Below, piece after piece: positions 7,193-15,300 of a stretch of DNA of 15,842 nt. The DNA is from JARRQB01 sp965368585 (GTDB lineage Bacteria; Pseudomonadota; Gammaproteobacteria; Chromatiales; Chromatiaceae). Positions within the stretch are counted from its first letter, which is position 1. The number at the start of each line of letters is the position of its first letter. The stretch is taken from the NCBI GenBank assembly GCA_965368585.1, contig CBDUNM010000121.1, positions 1 through 15,842 on the forward strand. Reading direction: 5' to 3'. The notes beneath the pieces were generated by a model. It was given only the letters and a program-made list of their open reading frames with translations. It was not told the DNA's origin and ran no database searches. The position numbers and the translations under genes are program-made.

Positions 7193-9891
7193 GCGGCTTT
7201 CCTGGTAAACCGACCCCGCAAGAGATTGACAACCGCCCCAGCCTGAGCCGCATCGCGGCCCGCGTCGGTACCCATTCGGGGTTCTATACGTCACTGAGGC
7301 GCGGGCTCTCTGATGCCAACCGTCCCGGGCTGGCTGAATTGCGCGCGCGCGGTCAGGGCGATATCACGCTGGGTCTGCTCGACGCCTGGGCTGCCGTGCT
7401 CGACACGCTGACTTTTTACGGCGAGCGCAACGCTAACGAGGCCTATCTGCGTACCGCCACCGACCGAGAGAGTTTGCGCGCTCATGCCCGCCTGATCGGG
7501 TATCAGCTGGCACCCGCCAAGGCGGCTTCGGTGCATCTGGCCTTTATCGCCGAGGAGAACGATGCTCCCGAAGATGTATTGAACTACGAGGCCGGCCTGC
7601 AGGTCCGCTCGATCCCGCGCGATGGCGAGATTCCCCAGATTTTCGAAACCGTCGAGCCGCTGATCGCCTATTCCGGCTGGAACGCCATGCGCCCGCGCAT
7701 GAGCTTTGCGCAGGAGCTTGACGCCGAATCCGACACGGTGCGACTGGCCGCCGGCGGGCCCGCCGTCAAGCCAGGTGATCCGGTGCTGTTCCTGCAGGGC
7801 AAAAAGCCGGCGAAATACGAAAACGCCAGCAAAGCGGGTTTTCTGCGTTCCGTCAACGAGGTCGAGGACCTGGTAGCGGGCGAGAAACTGATGACGCTCA
7901 GTGCCTCACCCACCGGCATATTTCCCTATGTCTTCTTCGCTTATACGCCGGTATTGGCCTGGGACGCGTCGGCAAGCTTGTCCACGTCGTCGCTGCGCAC
8001 CTCGGTTGGCAGGGCTAGCTGGTCGGTCTCAGCCCTGTCCACGACCACGGCGATAAATCACGTGTCTCACTTCACGCTCGCTACGGCCATCAGCTCAATC
8101 CCGCATCTGTCCCCCGATCCGATCCTGCCTGCCAGGATGAAGGTCAAGGCGGGTTGTTTCGGCAACAATGCCATTACCAGGCCATCGCCGTTGATCGACG
8201 ACATCGTGGCATCCTTCCCAGAGCCTGAAACACCCGCACCTTTCCCTGGCAAGATCACCGACACCCACACCCATGCCGGGGAGTGTGCAACTTTGCCCAA
8301 CGACCCTGTCTATATCTATCTCGATCGCGAATATCCCGAGATCGTGGCGGGTGAGTACGTACTGATCCGAGACGCCTTCAAGGAAGGTTATTCCGAGGTA
8401 CTCGGCGTTGAGCTGATGTCGGTCGAAGCCTACGGTCTGTCATCCAAGGTGACCCGGCTGGAAATCAGTTGCGTGCTGGAAGCGCCCTCAGGCACGGTAG
8501 AGGCCTCTGCCTTCCAGACCCGCAAGACCACCCTCTACGCGGCGCCTGACCCGCTGCCGCTTGCCGATCTTCCGATCACTGACGATATCGGTGCGGCTAG
8601 TGGAATCCTGGGAGCGGATGCGGTGGAGCTGGGTAGCGCGCAGCTGTCGCTGTTCCCCGGCAAGACCGTGGCGTTGACAGGCGAGCGCGCCGATCTGGCG
8701 GGCATCTGGGCCAGTGAGATCATGACCATAGCCGACAACGTGCTCAACGACGGCCATTCTGTGCTGACATTCACTGCGCAACCCGTACACGCTTACCGGC
8801 GTGAAACGGTGACCTTCAACGCCAACGTTGCCGAGGCGACGCACGGCGAAAGCGTTGTCGAGATCATCGGCGACGGCGACGCCAGTCGCAGCTTTGCCAG
8901 CTATCCGCTGAAAAGCAGACCGCTGACCCACGTATCCGCGAAGACTGAAACGGGCATGGCCCCGGAATTGGCCGTGCGTATCAACGGCGTGCTCTGGGCC
9001 CGCGTCGACGACTTCCGGGACGCAGGCCCCGAGGACCGCGTTTATATCCTGCGTATCGCGGAGGATGGTTCCGCCAGCATCATCTTTGGCGACGGCAAAA
9101 AGGGTCTGCGCCCGCCCACGGGTCAAGACAATGTCGAGGCAGCTTATCGCAAGGGTGCAGGCGGCGAAGGGATGCTGGAGGCGGGGCAGTTGTCACTGCT
9201 TGCCACTAAACCGGCCGGACTGAAATCGGTCGTCAACCCCCGCGCCCCGGCAGCGGCGACGGATGCCGAGGACATCGAGGATGCTCGTCGCAACGCGCCG
9301 CTGAAGGTACTCACCCTGGGCCGGATTGTCAGCCTGCGCGACTATGAAGATTACGCTCGCGCGTTCGCAGGCATTGCCAAAGCCCGCGCCGACTGGACCT
9401 TCAACGGCTACCAGCGCCCGATCTTCGTTACCATTGCGGGCGAGGGGGGCGTACTGCTGCCCGATGGTGGCGAGGACATGACTAACCTTCTTGCTGCCTT
9501 GCAGGACGCAGGAGAGGCCGATATCGCAGTCTCGGTGCGCAATTATCAAGCCGCCAGCTTCGTGGTCCAGGCGCGGCTCTTCATTGATCCGGCCTATGTA
9601 ACCGACGAGGTGATCGCCGCAGGTCGCGTCGCGCTGGCAGTTGCCTTCGGCTTCGAGGCGAGGGACCTGGGACAGGGAGCCAGTCGGGCGCAGGTCATTG
9701 CCGTGCTGCAGGGCGTCGACGGTGTAGTCGGCGTCGATGTCGACTGGTTCCATCGCAGTGGGGCCGCCCAGACGCTGGAAGATCGGCTCGGCTCAGCGCG
9801 TCCGCAGCCTTCGCTTGACGGTACGGTACCCGCAGCCGCCGAAATGCTGACTATCGACATGCCTGCAAGCAAGCTGGAGCCCGTCGAATGA
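7189..9891 (+). CDS. Baseplate J-like / gp6-like wedge protein (second, longer copy)
   Basis: This 900-residue protein is a second member of the putative-baseplate-assembly family but is clearly diverged from its neighbour. The N-terminal signature is LLDAWAAVLDTLTFYGER-NANEAYLRTATDRES and HARLIGYQLAPAKAAS (about residues 63-115). The middle region contains a Ser/Thr-rich, His-containing stretch at about 245-360 (for example TDTHTHAGECA) with no counterpart in the first copy. The baseplate-J core follows at about 650-735 (AYRKGAGGEG, VNPRAPAAATDAEDIEDAR, RIVSLRDYEDYA), and the protein ends in wedge-type strands and helices. Two tandem gp6-like proteins suggest a hetero-dimeric wedge. The start overlaps the previous stop as ATGA, and the same is true at its 3' end. 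Confidence 0.92.
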   Translation: MSGFPGKPTPQEIDNRPSLSRIAARVGTHSGFYTSLRRGLSDANRPGLAELRARGQGDITLGLLDAWAAVLDTLTFYGERNANEAYLRTATDRESLRAHARLIGYQLAPAKAASVHLAFIAEENDAPEDVLNYEAGLQVRSIPRDGEIPQIFETVEPLIAYSGWNAMRPRMSFAQELDAESDTVRLAAGGPAVKPGDPVLFLQGKKPAKYENASKAGFLRSVNEVEDLVAGEKLMTLSASPTGIFPYVFFAYTPVLAWDASASLSTSSLRTSVGRASWSVSALSTTTAINHVSHFTLATAISSIPHLSPDPILPARMKVKAGCFGNNAITRPSPLIDDIVASFPEPETPAPFPGKITDTHTHAGECATLPNDPVYIYLDREYPEIVAGEYVLIRDAFKEGYSEVLGVELMSVEAYGLSSKVTRLEISCVLEAPSGTVEASAFQTRKTTLYAAPDPLPLADLPITDDIGAASGILGADAVELGSAQLSLFPGKTVALTGERADLAGIWASEIMTIADNVLNDGHSVLTFTAQPVHAYRRETVTFNANVAEATHGESVVEIIGDGDASRSFASYPLKSRPLTHVSAKTETGMAPELAVRINGVLWARVDDFRDAGPEDRVYILRIAEDGSASIIFGDGKKGLRPPTGQDNVEAAYRKGAGGEGMLEAGQLSLLATKPAGLKSVVNPRAPAAATDAEDIEDARRNAPLKVLTLGRIVSLRDYEDYARAFAGIAKARADWTFNGYQRPIFVTIAGEGGVLLPDGGEDMTNLLAALQDAGEADIAVSVRNYQAASFVVQARLFIDPAYVTDEVIAAGRVALAVAFGFEARDLGQGASRAQVIAVLQGVDGVVGVDVDWFHRSGAAQTLEDRLGSARPQPSLDGTVPAAAEMLTIDMPASKLEPVE

Positions 9892-11981
9892 ACCTGACAG
9901 GCGATCAACTTTTTGAACTTCTCCCCGCCTTTCTGCGCCTGCGCGACGCTGAGCAGGGACGCAGCATCAAGCGAGAAGTCGATCCGGTCTCCACCACTCG
10001 CGGCATCGAGGATTTCGGTCCGCTGCGCACACTTGCTTCGCTGATTGCGCGTGAGGGTCAGATCGTCGATGAGGCGCTCGATCAGTATTATGCCGACGCC
10101 TTCATCGAGACTTGTGCGCCCTGGGCAATACCTTACCTGGGTGACCTTCTTGGCGTGCGCGGTCTTGCCGATATACCCGAAGGCATCGACATGCGCGCCC
10201 GCGTTGCCAACACGCTGGACCTGCGTAGCCGCAAGGGCACACTGCGTGCACTCGAACAGGCGGCCGCCGACAGCAGTGGCTGGCCCCTGTACGCTGTGGA
10301 ATACTGGAAAAAACTGGTGCACACACAGTCGATGCGACTGACCCATCCGACGATGGGCCGCACTGTGGACACCCGTGACAAGCTGGCGATTGCGCGCATC
10401 GGGACGGCGTTTGAACGCAATGGCCGCAATGTCGAAGTGCGGCGGATCGATACGAAAGGCGGTCGCTGGAACCTCGGCAACATCGGCCTGCATGTCTGGC
10501 GGCTGCGGCCGTATTCGATCAGCGATCATATCGTGCACTCGGTGGGCACACGCCGCGATTTCCGTTTTCATCCGCTGGGCTGCGACACCCAGCTTTACGC
10601 CCGCACCGGCATTGATGCCGGGGTCGAGGCGCCGAGCCTCGAGACGGACATGCCTGCGCCGATCACGCGCAACATCATGGCCGAGGATGCAAGTCGCTTC
10701 TATGGACCGGGCAAGTCAATCCTGATTCAGGTCGGCAATACCGTGTTGCCGGTCGACAGTATCAAGGCCGCCCATCTGGGCAGCCGCCTCGCCCCTGGCG
10801 CACCGGAACCTGACTGGACTCGCACCGGCGGCATTTCCGGGCTGACCCTGGTCGACCCGGAACTGGGCCGCATGGTCGTGGATCCCGACCTTTCAGGCCC
10901 GGTGCGCATCACCTGTCACTTCGCTCGTGTACTGGAAATCGGCGGCGGTGAACATGGCCGTGTGAACTCCATAGGTTCGATCGAGGACGGTATCGTGATC
11001 GCTCCTTCCAGTAACCTTGTTGCCGCGATCAACGGTCATGGTGGACAAGGTGCGTTCCTGCTGGAGCAATCCACCCATTACACTGCCGACGGAACAATCA
11101 CCGTGCCCGCCGACGGCACTCTGCGCCTTATTGCTGTGGACGGGGCGTTTCCCACTGTCGGGATTGGAGCGCAGGGGCTGGAGCTTGACCTCGGCGACAA
11201 TGCCACTCTGGAACTGAACGGCCTGCGCCTGCACGACGGCGCAGTCACGGTGACGGGCACCGGCGCCTCTGTTGATATCCGCGACTGTACACTGGTGCCA
11301 GGCCTGTCGCTGGACACCGCCGGCATGCCGGCAAGTCCCGGTGTACCAACACTTGATTGCCAGATGATCGGCGCAGCCCTGCGCATGGATCGCTGCATCA
11401 GCGGCCCGGTACGGGTGGCGCGCGACATGGATGTCCGGATTGGCGAAACGATCCTCGACGCAGGCAGCCCACAAGCGATTGCCTTTCAGCCTGCGCCTGG
11501 TGCTGCCCGCGTTACAGCAGGATTTGACCGTTGCACGATACTCGGCAAGGTCGCTACGGGCGCCTTCGCCGATGGCGCGCGAGCGGCACCAGCTGGCTTT
11601 GGAGTCGCCATCGAAAGCAAGGAACGCTTGGCGACCAGCGATACAATCTTCTTCGGACGCACCGTTTCGCCAGTGGCTGCGCAGCTTCGCCAGATTGGCT
11701 GCATCCGCTTTTCCTACGTGCCGTCAGACAGCCTTGCACCTCGTCTCTACCGCTGCGTCCGCCATCCCGAACCAGTGTTCGACAACACACGCTACAGCAC
11801 CGCCGATTATATGCTGTTGAATGCCTGCACCGACGACACCATCACGCGCGGAGCAGAAAATGGCGGAGAAATGGGGGTCTACAATCGATCCGCACACCAG
11901 GCACGCCGCGACAACATTCGCCGCTCGATCGATGATTTCCTGCGCTTTGGCCATGCCGCAGGACCGTTCAATGAAACATAA
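9888..11981 (+). CDS. Tail protein I / gp7-like wedge protein with beta-helix extension
   Basis: This 697-residue protein starts with a P2 tail-protein-I-like domain (TIGR02242-like): LLPAFLRLRD at about 11-20, DQYYADAFIETCAPWAIPYLGDLLG at about 64-88, and RVANTLDLRSRKGTLRALEQ at about 104-123. That part corresponds to the gp7/Afp12-side wedge component that anchors peripheral structures. From about residue 350 to 600 the sequence changes to repeated short strands with Asn, Gly and Asp turns (LELDLGDNATLELNGLRLHDG, VDIRDCTLVPG, ALRMDRCISGPVRVARDMDVRIG), which looks like a right-handed parallel beta-helix. Cysteines recur at similar places in the coils. Beta-helices are common in phage receptor-binding and surface-contact proteins, so this half may project from the baseplate; that is inference. 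Confidence 0.85.
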   Translation: MNLTGDQLFELLPAFLRLRDAEQGRSIKREVDPVSTTRGIEDFGPLRTLASLIAREGQIVDEALDQYYADAFIETCAPWAIPYLGDLLGVRGLADIPEGIDMRARVANTLDLRSRKGTLRALEQAAADSSGWPLYAVEYWKKLVHTQSMRLTHPTMGRTVDTRDKLAIARIGTAFERNGRNVEVRRIDTKGGRWNLGNIGLHVWRLRPYSISDHIVHSVGTRRDFRFHPLGCDTQLYARTGIDAGVEAPSLETDMPAPITRNIMAEDASRFYGPGKSILIQVGNTVLPVDSIKAAHLGSRLAPGAPEPDWTRTGGISGLTLVDPELGRMVVDPDLSGPVRITCHFARVLEIGGGEHGRVNSIGSIEDGIVIAPSSNLVAAINGHGGQGAFLLEQSTHYTADGTITVPADGTLRLIAVDGAFPTVGIGAQGLELDLGDNATLELNGLRLHDGAVTVTGTGASVDIRDCTLVPGLSLDTAGMPASPGVPTLDCQMIGAALRMDRCISGPVRVARDMDVRIGETILDAGSPQAIAFQPAPGAARVTAGFDRCTILGKVATGAFADGARAAPAGFGVAIESKERLATSDTIFFGRTVSPVAAQLRQIGCIRFSYVPSDSLAPRLYRCVRHPEPVFDNTRYSTADYMLLNACTDDTITRGAENGGEMGVYNRSAHQARRDNIRRSIDDFLRFGHAAGPFNET

Positions 11982-12012
11982 ACGCAATAGGAAAAGGAGG
12001 GTCTTGCCATGA
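11971..12012 (+). other. Possible 13-residue basic leader ORF before the DUF6519 gene
   Basis: ATG at 11971, 7 bases after AGGA (11960-11963), opens a frame for MKHKRNRKRRVLP, which ends with a TGA overlapping the next start as ATGA (12009-12012). It lies mostly in the only sizeable gap of the operon. It may be a translated coupling leader or simply chance; the following gene has its own strong AGGAGG. Confidence 0.25.
11995..12000 (+). promoter_or_regulatory. Strong ribosome binding site of the DUF6519 gene
   Basis: AGGAGG lies 8 bases before ATG 12009 in a purine-rich 27-base gap. This independent strong site suggests that the last protein of the cluster is made at its own rate rather than by stop-start coupling like most of the earlier genes. 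Confidence 0.75.
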
Positions 12013-14870
12013 AAGGCGATTTCTCACGCTGGACGGCCCCGAACGCCGCCGCGCGCCACTATTCGGGCGTGTTGATGCAACAAGGTCGCCTCCACACCGA
12101 TGCAGACTGGAACGAACAAGTACAGATCGGGCTTGCCCGGTCGGAAACCGCACTTGCCGATCTGATCGGGAAGGCTGGAACGCCCAAGGGCGAGGGCGGC
12201 TTTGCCATTTCCCCCGGTGCAGGCGGCTTCAGCATCGGGGCCGGTCGCTATTACCTGGACGGCGCCCTGGTACAGAACGACTCAGATGTCAGTTATGACG
12301 ATCAGGGAAACGATGTCGCTGTGCCGCCGCTGAGTGATGCGGGCGGCAACGGTACGAATGTCATCGTCTATCTGGAAGCCACCCGTGCGCATGTTACCGG
12401 ACTCGAGGACACTCGCCTGCTTGACCCGGCACTCTCCGGCGTCGATACAGCCACCCGGATCAGGGCTGACTGGCGAGTGGACGTCGAGGCCATCAACCTG
12501 ACCGCCGCTGAGCGCGTCGCGCTGATTGAGGCTTCACTGTGCGGCCAGATCCCCGACCTGCCTGGCTGGGCCGCTTCCACAGGCGCCATGTCGGCGCAGA
12601 CCCTGGTCGCAGGCAATCTGCCTGATGACAGCGATTGCAAGATCCCGCCCGAGGCGGGCTACCTCAGCCAGGAAAACCAGCTTTACCGGGTCGAGATCAT
12701 CACTGGCGGCAACCGCGAGCAGAGTCGCTTTGGCTGGTCGCGGGAAAACGCCTCGGTAGAAACAATTCTGGCGCGCAATACGAATGGTGATTTCATTCTG
12801 CAGGGGGCCATCGACGATGAGGCGCTGGGCTTCAAGACCGGCGACTGGGTCGAGATCTACGACGCGGCCGATAGCTACAACGCACGGAGCGGCGATTTGC
12901 GCCAGATTACACTGACCGACGACGTGGTGACGTTCAGCAGTTCGATCGGTAATTTCTCTCAGATGGTCCGCCCTCGTGCGCGGCGCTGGGATCAGACCGG
13001 CGACGTGCCACAGGGCTTGACGCTCAGTCTGACCCCTGTCGAGCTGGAACGCGGCATCGAGGTATCCTTCATCAACGGCACCTATCGCAAGGGCGATTAC
13101 TGGGTTTTCGAAGCTCGTGCTGCCACCGGTAATATCGTCTGGCCGCAATACCCGATGGACTCTCCCACCGATCCGGTACCGCCAATGGGTTGGGGCTTTC
13201 GCCGCGTGCCGCTGGCGCTGGCGCAGATCGCAGGCCAGGGAATAAGCAACGACGTCACCGACCTTCGCGCCGAATTTCCGACCCTGGCCTGCCTGCACGC
13301 CGAGGACATCGAATACGACGACACCCTCTGCAACCTGGGTGCGGAAACGGTGCAGGAAGCGCTGGACGTCCTCTGCCGCCGTACCTCATCGGGACTGTGT
13401 ACCTTTGTAGTGCGCAACGCTCAAGAACTGCTTGCTGTCGTGGGTAAACTGAAACCGAAGCAAAGCGCGCGCATCTGCCTGCGCGCGGGTAATTTCTCGC
13501 TGAGCGAGGCCGTGCTTTTCCAGGGTCTGGGCCACATCATCCTAGAAGGCACCGGGCCGCAAACGGTGTTGGGCGTCGCCAACACCGAACCTGCGCTGGT
13601 CTTCAACGCCTGCGCCTCGGTGCGCGTGGTCGATCTGTCGGTGAATGGTGGGCCGACCGGCATTCTCGGTCGATTCGCCCAGAACGGCCGACTGGGTGCC
13701 TTGACCGTCGTGGAATGCGGTGATGTGGCCATTGAGCGGGTGCGAGCGCGCTGCCGCGCCGGACTCGACCGCACTACCGCCTGCATTTCGACCCGCAATG
13801 TCGATCGGCGGGCGCAGGTTCTGGTGCGTGACTGTACGCTAAAGGTGGGCCAGTCACAGATCGGCATTCAAGTCATTGGCGCTCGGCGCTCGGTGATCGA
13901 GAACAATGTGATCTCGCCGGTGAATGTCGCCAGCGACCTGGTGCGCCGCCGTATTCTGGCCGACTCGACGCTGGTTGCCAACATGCGGCGCGCTGTGCTC
14001 GATTTCCCGATAGCTCAGCAGGCACCTGGCAATGTCATCATCATGGGGCCCGGACAGAAGGGTGGCGAGATCGCGCTGGCCGGATTGTTCAGTCCGAAGA
14101 CTGAAACCCGGCTGATGCTGCCGCGCCGCAGATCAGACATCGCCGTAAGCGCCGAGCCGCAACTGCTACGTCGACTTACTCAAGCGCTGGAACGCAACCA
14201 GATGAGCCGTATCGCTGACCCAACAGAGTACCGGCAGCACCTGGTCAAGCTGGTCGAGCAGGCAATCCGCGACCCGAATGGAAGCGTTGTGATTGCGGGT
14301 CGCCGCACCGGTATCCTGACGGATCGGCAACTGATCGTGACCCGCAACGCCTATTTGTCCGAAGGCATCACCATCGCGGGGCCAGAGATAGAAGACACCC
14401 ATATACTAAACAACCGGATCGACGGTGCTGCGGATGCAATCCACGTTGCCGCCAGCACTTCGAGCGATCCCAACCCACCCGCCTGGAGAGAAGGGCGCCC
14501 ACCCAACACCGTGCAGCGTGCCCGGATCGTGGGAAATGTGATCGCTTTGCGTCCGCTGGCCACGGTCACAGTCTCGCGCGGCATTTACCTCGGCCATGTC
14601 GACAATGTCACCATTGGGCAGAACGACATCACCGGCGGCACGCGGCCGCCCGATCCAAAGAGTATTGCACCACATTTCGGCGTCTATCAATTCGGCTATC
14701 GCGGCTCTCGGTTGACTGCGACCGAGAACACTGTGACCAACCTGTTCCATGGTTATGCGGTGATCCCGGAGCTTTTCGAGCAGGTACAGGGCATCTGGCG
14801 AGTGCGTGACAATGCCGCGCCTGGATGTGTGCGGCACTATGTGGTGGCCAGTCAGGTTTCGGTGATTTGA
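12009..14870 (+). CDS. DUF6519-type eCIS protein with long C-terminal beta-helix
   Basis: This 953-residue protein opens with MKGDFSRW...YSGVLMQQGRLHTDADWNEQ (residues 1-37), the recognisable start of DUF6519 proteins often found beside contractile-tail genes; I assign this from memory of the motif. The first 430 or so residues are a mixed beta domain (GRYYLDG, LYRVEIITGGN, RFGWSRENASVETI). From about 440 the sequence becomes a likely pectin-lyase-type beta-helix with coil strands such as IILEGTGPQTVLG, VRVVDLSVNGGPTG, VIENNVISP and HILNNRIDG. A mostly helical, Arg-rich segment interrupts it at about 640-760. Its role is unknown. Its size, its position at the end of the cluster and the absence of a fibre gene suggest a peripheral baseplate, fibre or target-contact protein. 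No catalytic motif can be claimed. Confidence 0.85.
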   Translation: MKGDFSRWTAPNAAARHYSGVLMQQGRLHTDADWNEQVQIGLARSETALADLIGKAGTPKGEGGFAISPGAGGFSIGAGRYYLDGALVQNDSDVSYDDQGNDVAVPPLSDAGGNGTNVIVYLEATRAHVTGLEDTRLLDPALSGVDTATRIRADWRVDVEAINLTAAERVALIEASLCGQIPDLPGWAASTGAMSAQTLVAGNLPDDSDCKIPPEAGYLSQENQLYRVEIITGGNREQSRFGWSRENASVETILARNTNGDFILQGAIDDEALGFKTGDWVEIYDAADSYNARSGDLRQITLTDDVVTFSSSIGNFSQMVRPRARRWDQTGDVPQGLTLSLTPVELERGIEVSFINGTYRKGDYWVFEARAATGNIVWPQYPMDSPTDPVPPMGWGFRRVPLALAQIAGQGISNDVTDLRAEFPTLACLHAEDIEYDDTLCNLGAETVQEALDVLCRRTSSGLCTFVVRNAQELLAVVGKLKPKQSARICLRAGNFSLSEAVLFQGLGHIILEGTGPQTVLGVANTEPALVFNACASVRVVDLSVNGGPTGILGRFAQNGRLGALTVVECGDVAIERVRARCRAGLDRTTACISTRNVDRRAQVLVRDCTLKVGQSQIGIQVIGARRSVIENNVISPVNVASDLVRRRILADSTLVANMRRAVLDFPIAQQAPGNVIIMGPGQKGGEIALAGLFSPKTETRLMLPRRRSDIAVSAEPQLLRRLTQALERNQMSRIADPTEYRQHLVKLVEQAIRDPNGSVVIAGRRTGILTDRQLIVTRNAYLSEGITIAGPEIEDTHILNNRIDGAADAIHVAASTSSDPNPPAWREGRPPNTVQRARIVGNVIALRPLATVTVSRGIYLGHVDNVTIGQNDITGGTRPPDPKSIAPHFGVYQFGYRGSRLTATENTVTNLFHGYAVIPELFEQVQGIWRVRDNAAPGCVRHYVVASQVSVI

Positions 14871-14876
14871 GCGACC

Positions 14877-14893
14877 GGGACAGCATCCCTTTT
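14877..14893 (+). terminator. Weak candidate terminator after the injection cluster
   Basis: Six bases after the last stop codon, GGGA (14877-14880) and TCCC (14886-14889) can pair around a 5-base loop, directly followed by TTTT. The stem is only 4 bp, so it is weak as a Rho-independent terminator. It is reported because its position is right and the U-run is in the correct place. Confidence 0.3.
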
Positions 14894-15243
14894 CAGTTCT
14901 TTCCTGGACAGGTACCCATCTGGATTGTGTGGCCAGGAGCTACTTTGGCTCAGGCAGGAATAGATTGCGACACCTGCGATTTCTTGCTAATGTCATGATT
15001 AATTCTGAGCCGGTCTCCGATCGTTTTAGGTAGTCTTCATGGATTCACTGTGGTGACACACCTGTTCGAATCAGGGTGATGAATAGGATGAGGCGTGGAA
15101 AATCTGCGCCTCTACCCTCCACTGGAGGCCAGGTTTCGAATAATTCCGTGGTTCTAAGGCAAAGGCCCTTCTGTTACTGGCCATCATGCATCTCGAGTCA
15201 TAGCTGTGTGGTCTGGCTCCGGACTCTCAACTGGAATTGATGA

Positions 15244-15300
15244 GCCGTGTGATGTGTTCCGTTTGGGCAATGGTGACGTAACAGGACACATCACACTGGC
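15244..15300. repeat. Imperfect inverted repeat (16 bp with two single-base bulges)
   Basis: Left arm 15244-15260 (GCCGTGTGATGTGTTCC) pairs with right arm 15284-15300 (GGACACATCACACTGGC). This gives 3 bp, then 10 uninterrupted bp, then 3 bp, with one unpaired T in each arm, around a 23-base loop. It ends 34 bases before the dusA start. There is no T-run after it on the + strand, so it is not a standard terminator for rightward transcription. It could be a 5'-UTR structure of dusA, a protein-binding site, or part of a mobile-element end. Confidence 0.7.

Noticed and set aside
9594..10571. Minus-strand open frame of 325 codons
   Set aside because: It spans the end of the second gp6-like gene and the conserved start of the gp7-like gene in antisense, and has no family resemblance.
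15061..15075. CCTG-TTCGAAT-CAGG, a perfect look-alike of a tRNA T-arm
   Set aside because: The T-loop and a 4-bp stem fit, but the fifth stem pair fails, no matching acceptor strand or anticodon arm lies upstream and no CCA follows. It could be a remnant of a tRNA 3' end from an old integration, but the motif is short and self-complementary, so chance is likely.
15116..15128. CCTCC-ACT-GGAGG hairpin as a terminator
   Set aside because: The stem is only 5 bp with a 3-base loop and no T-run follows on either strand.
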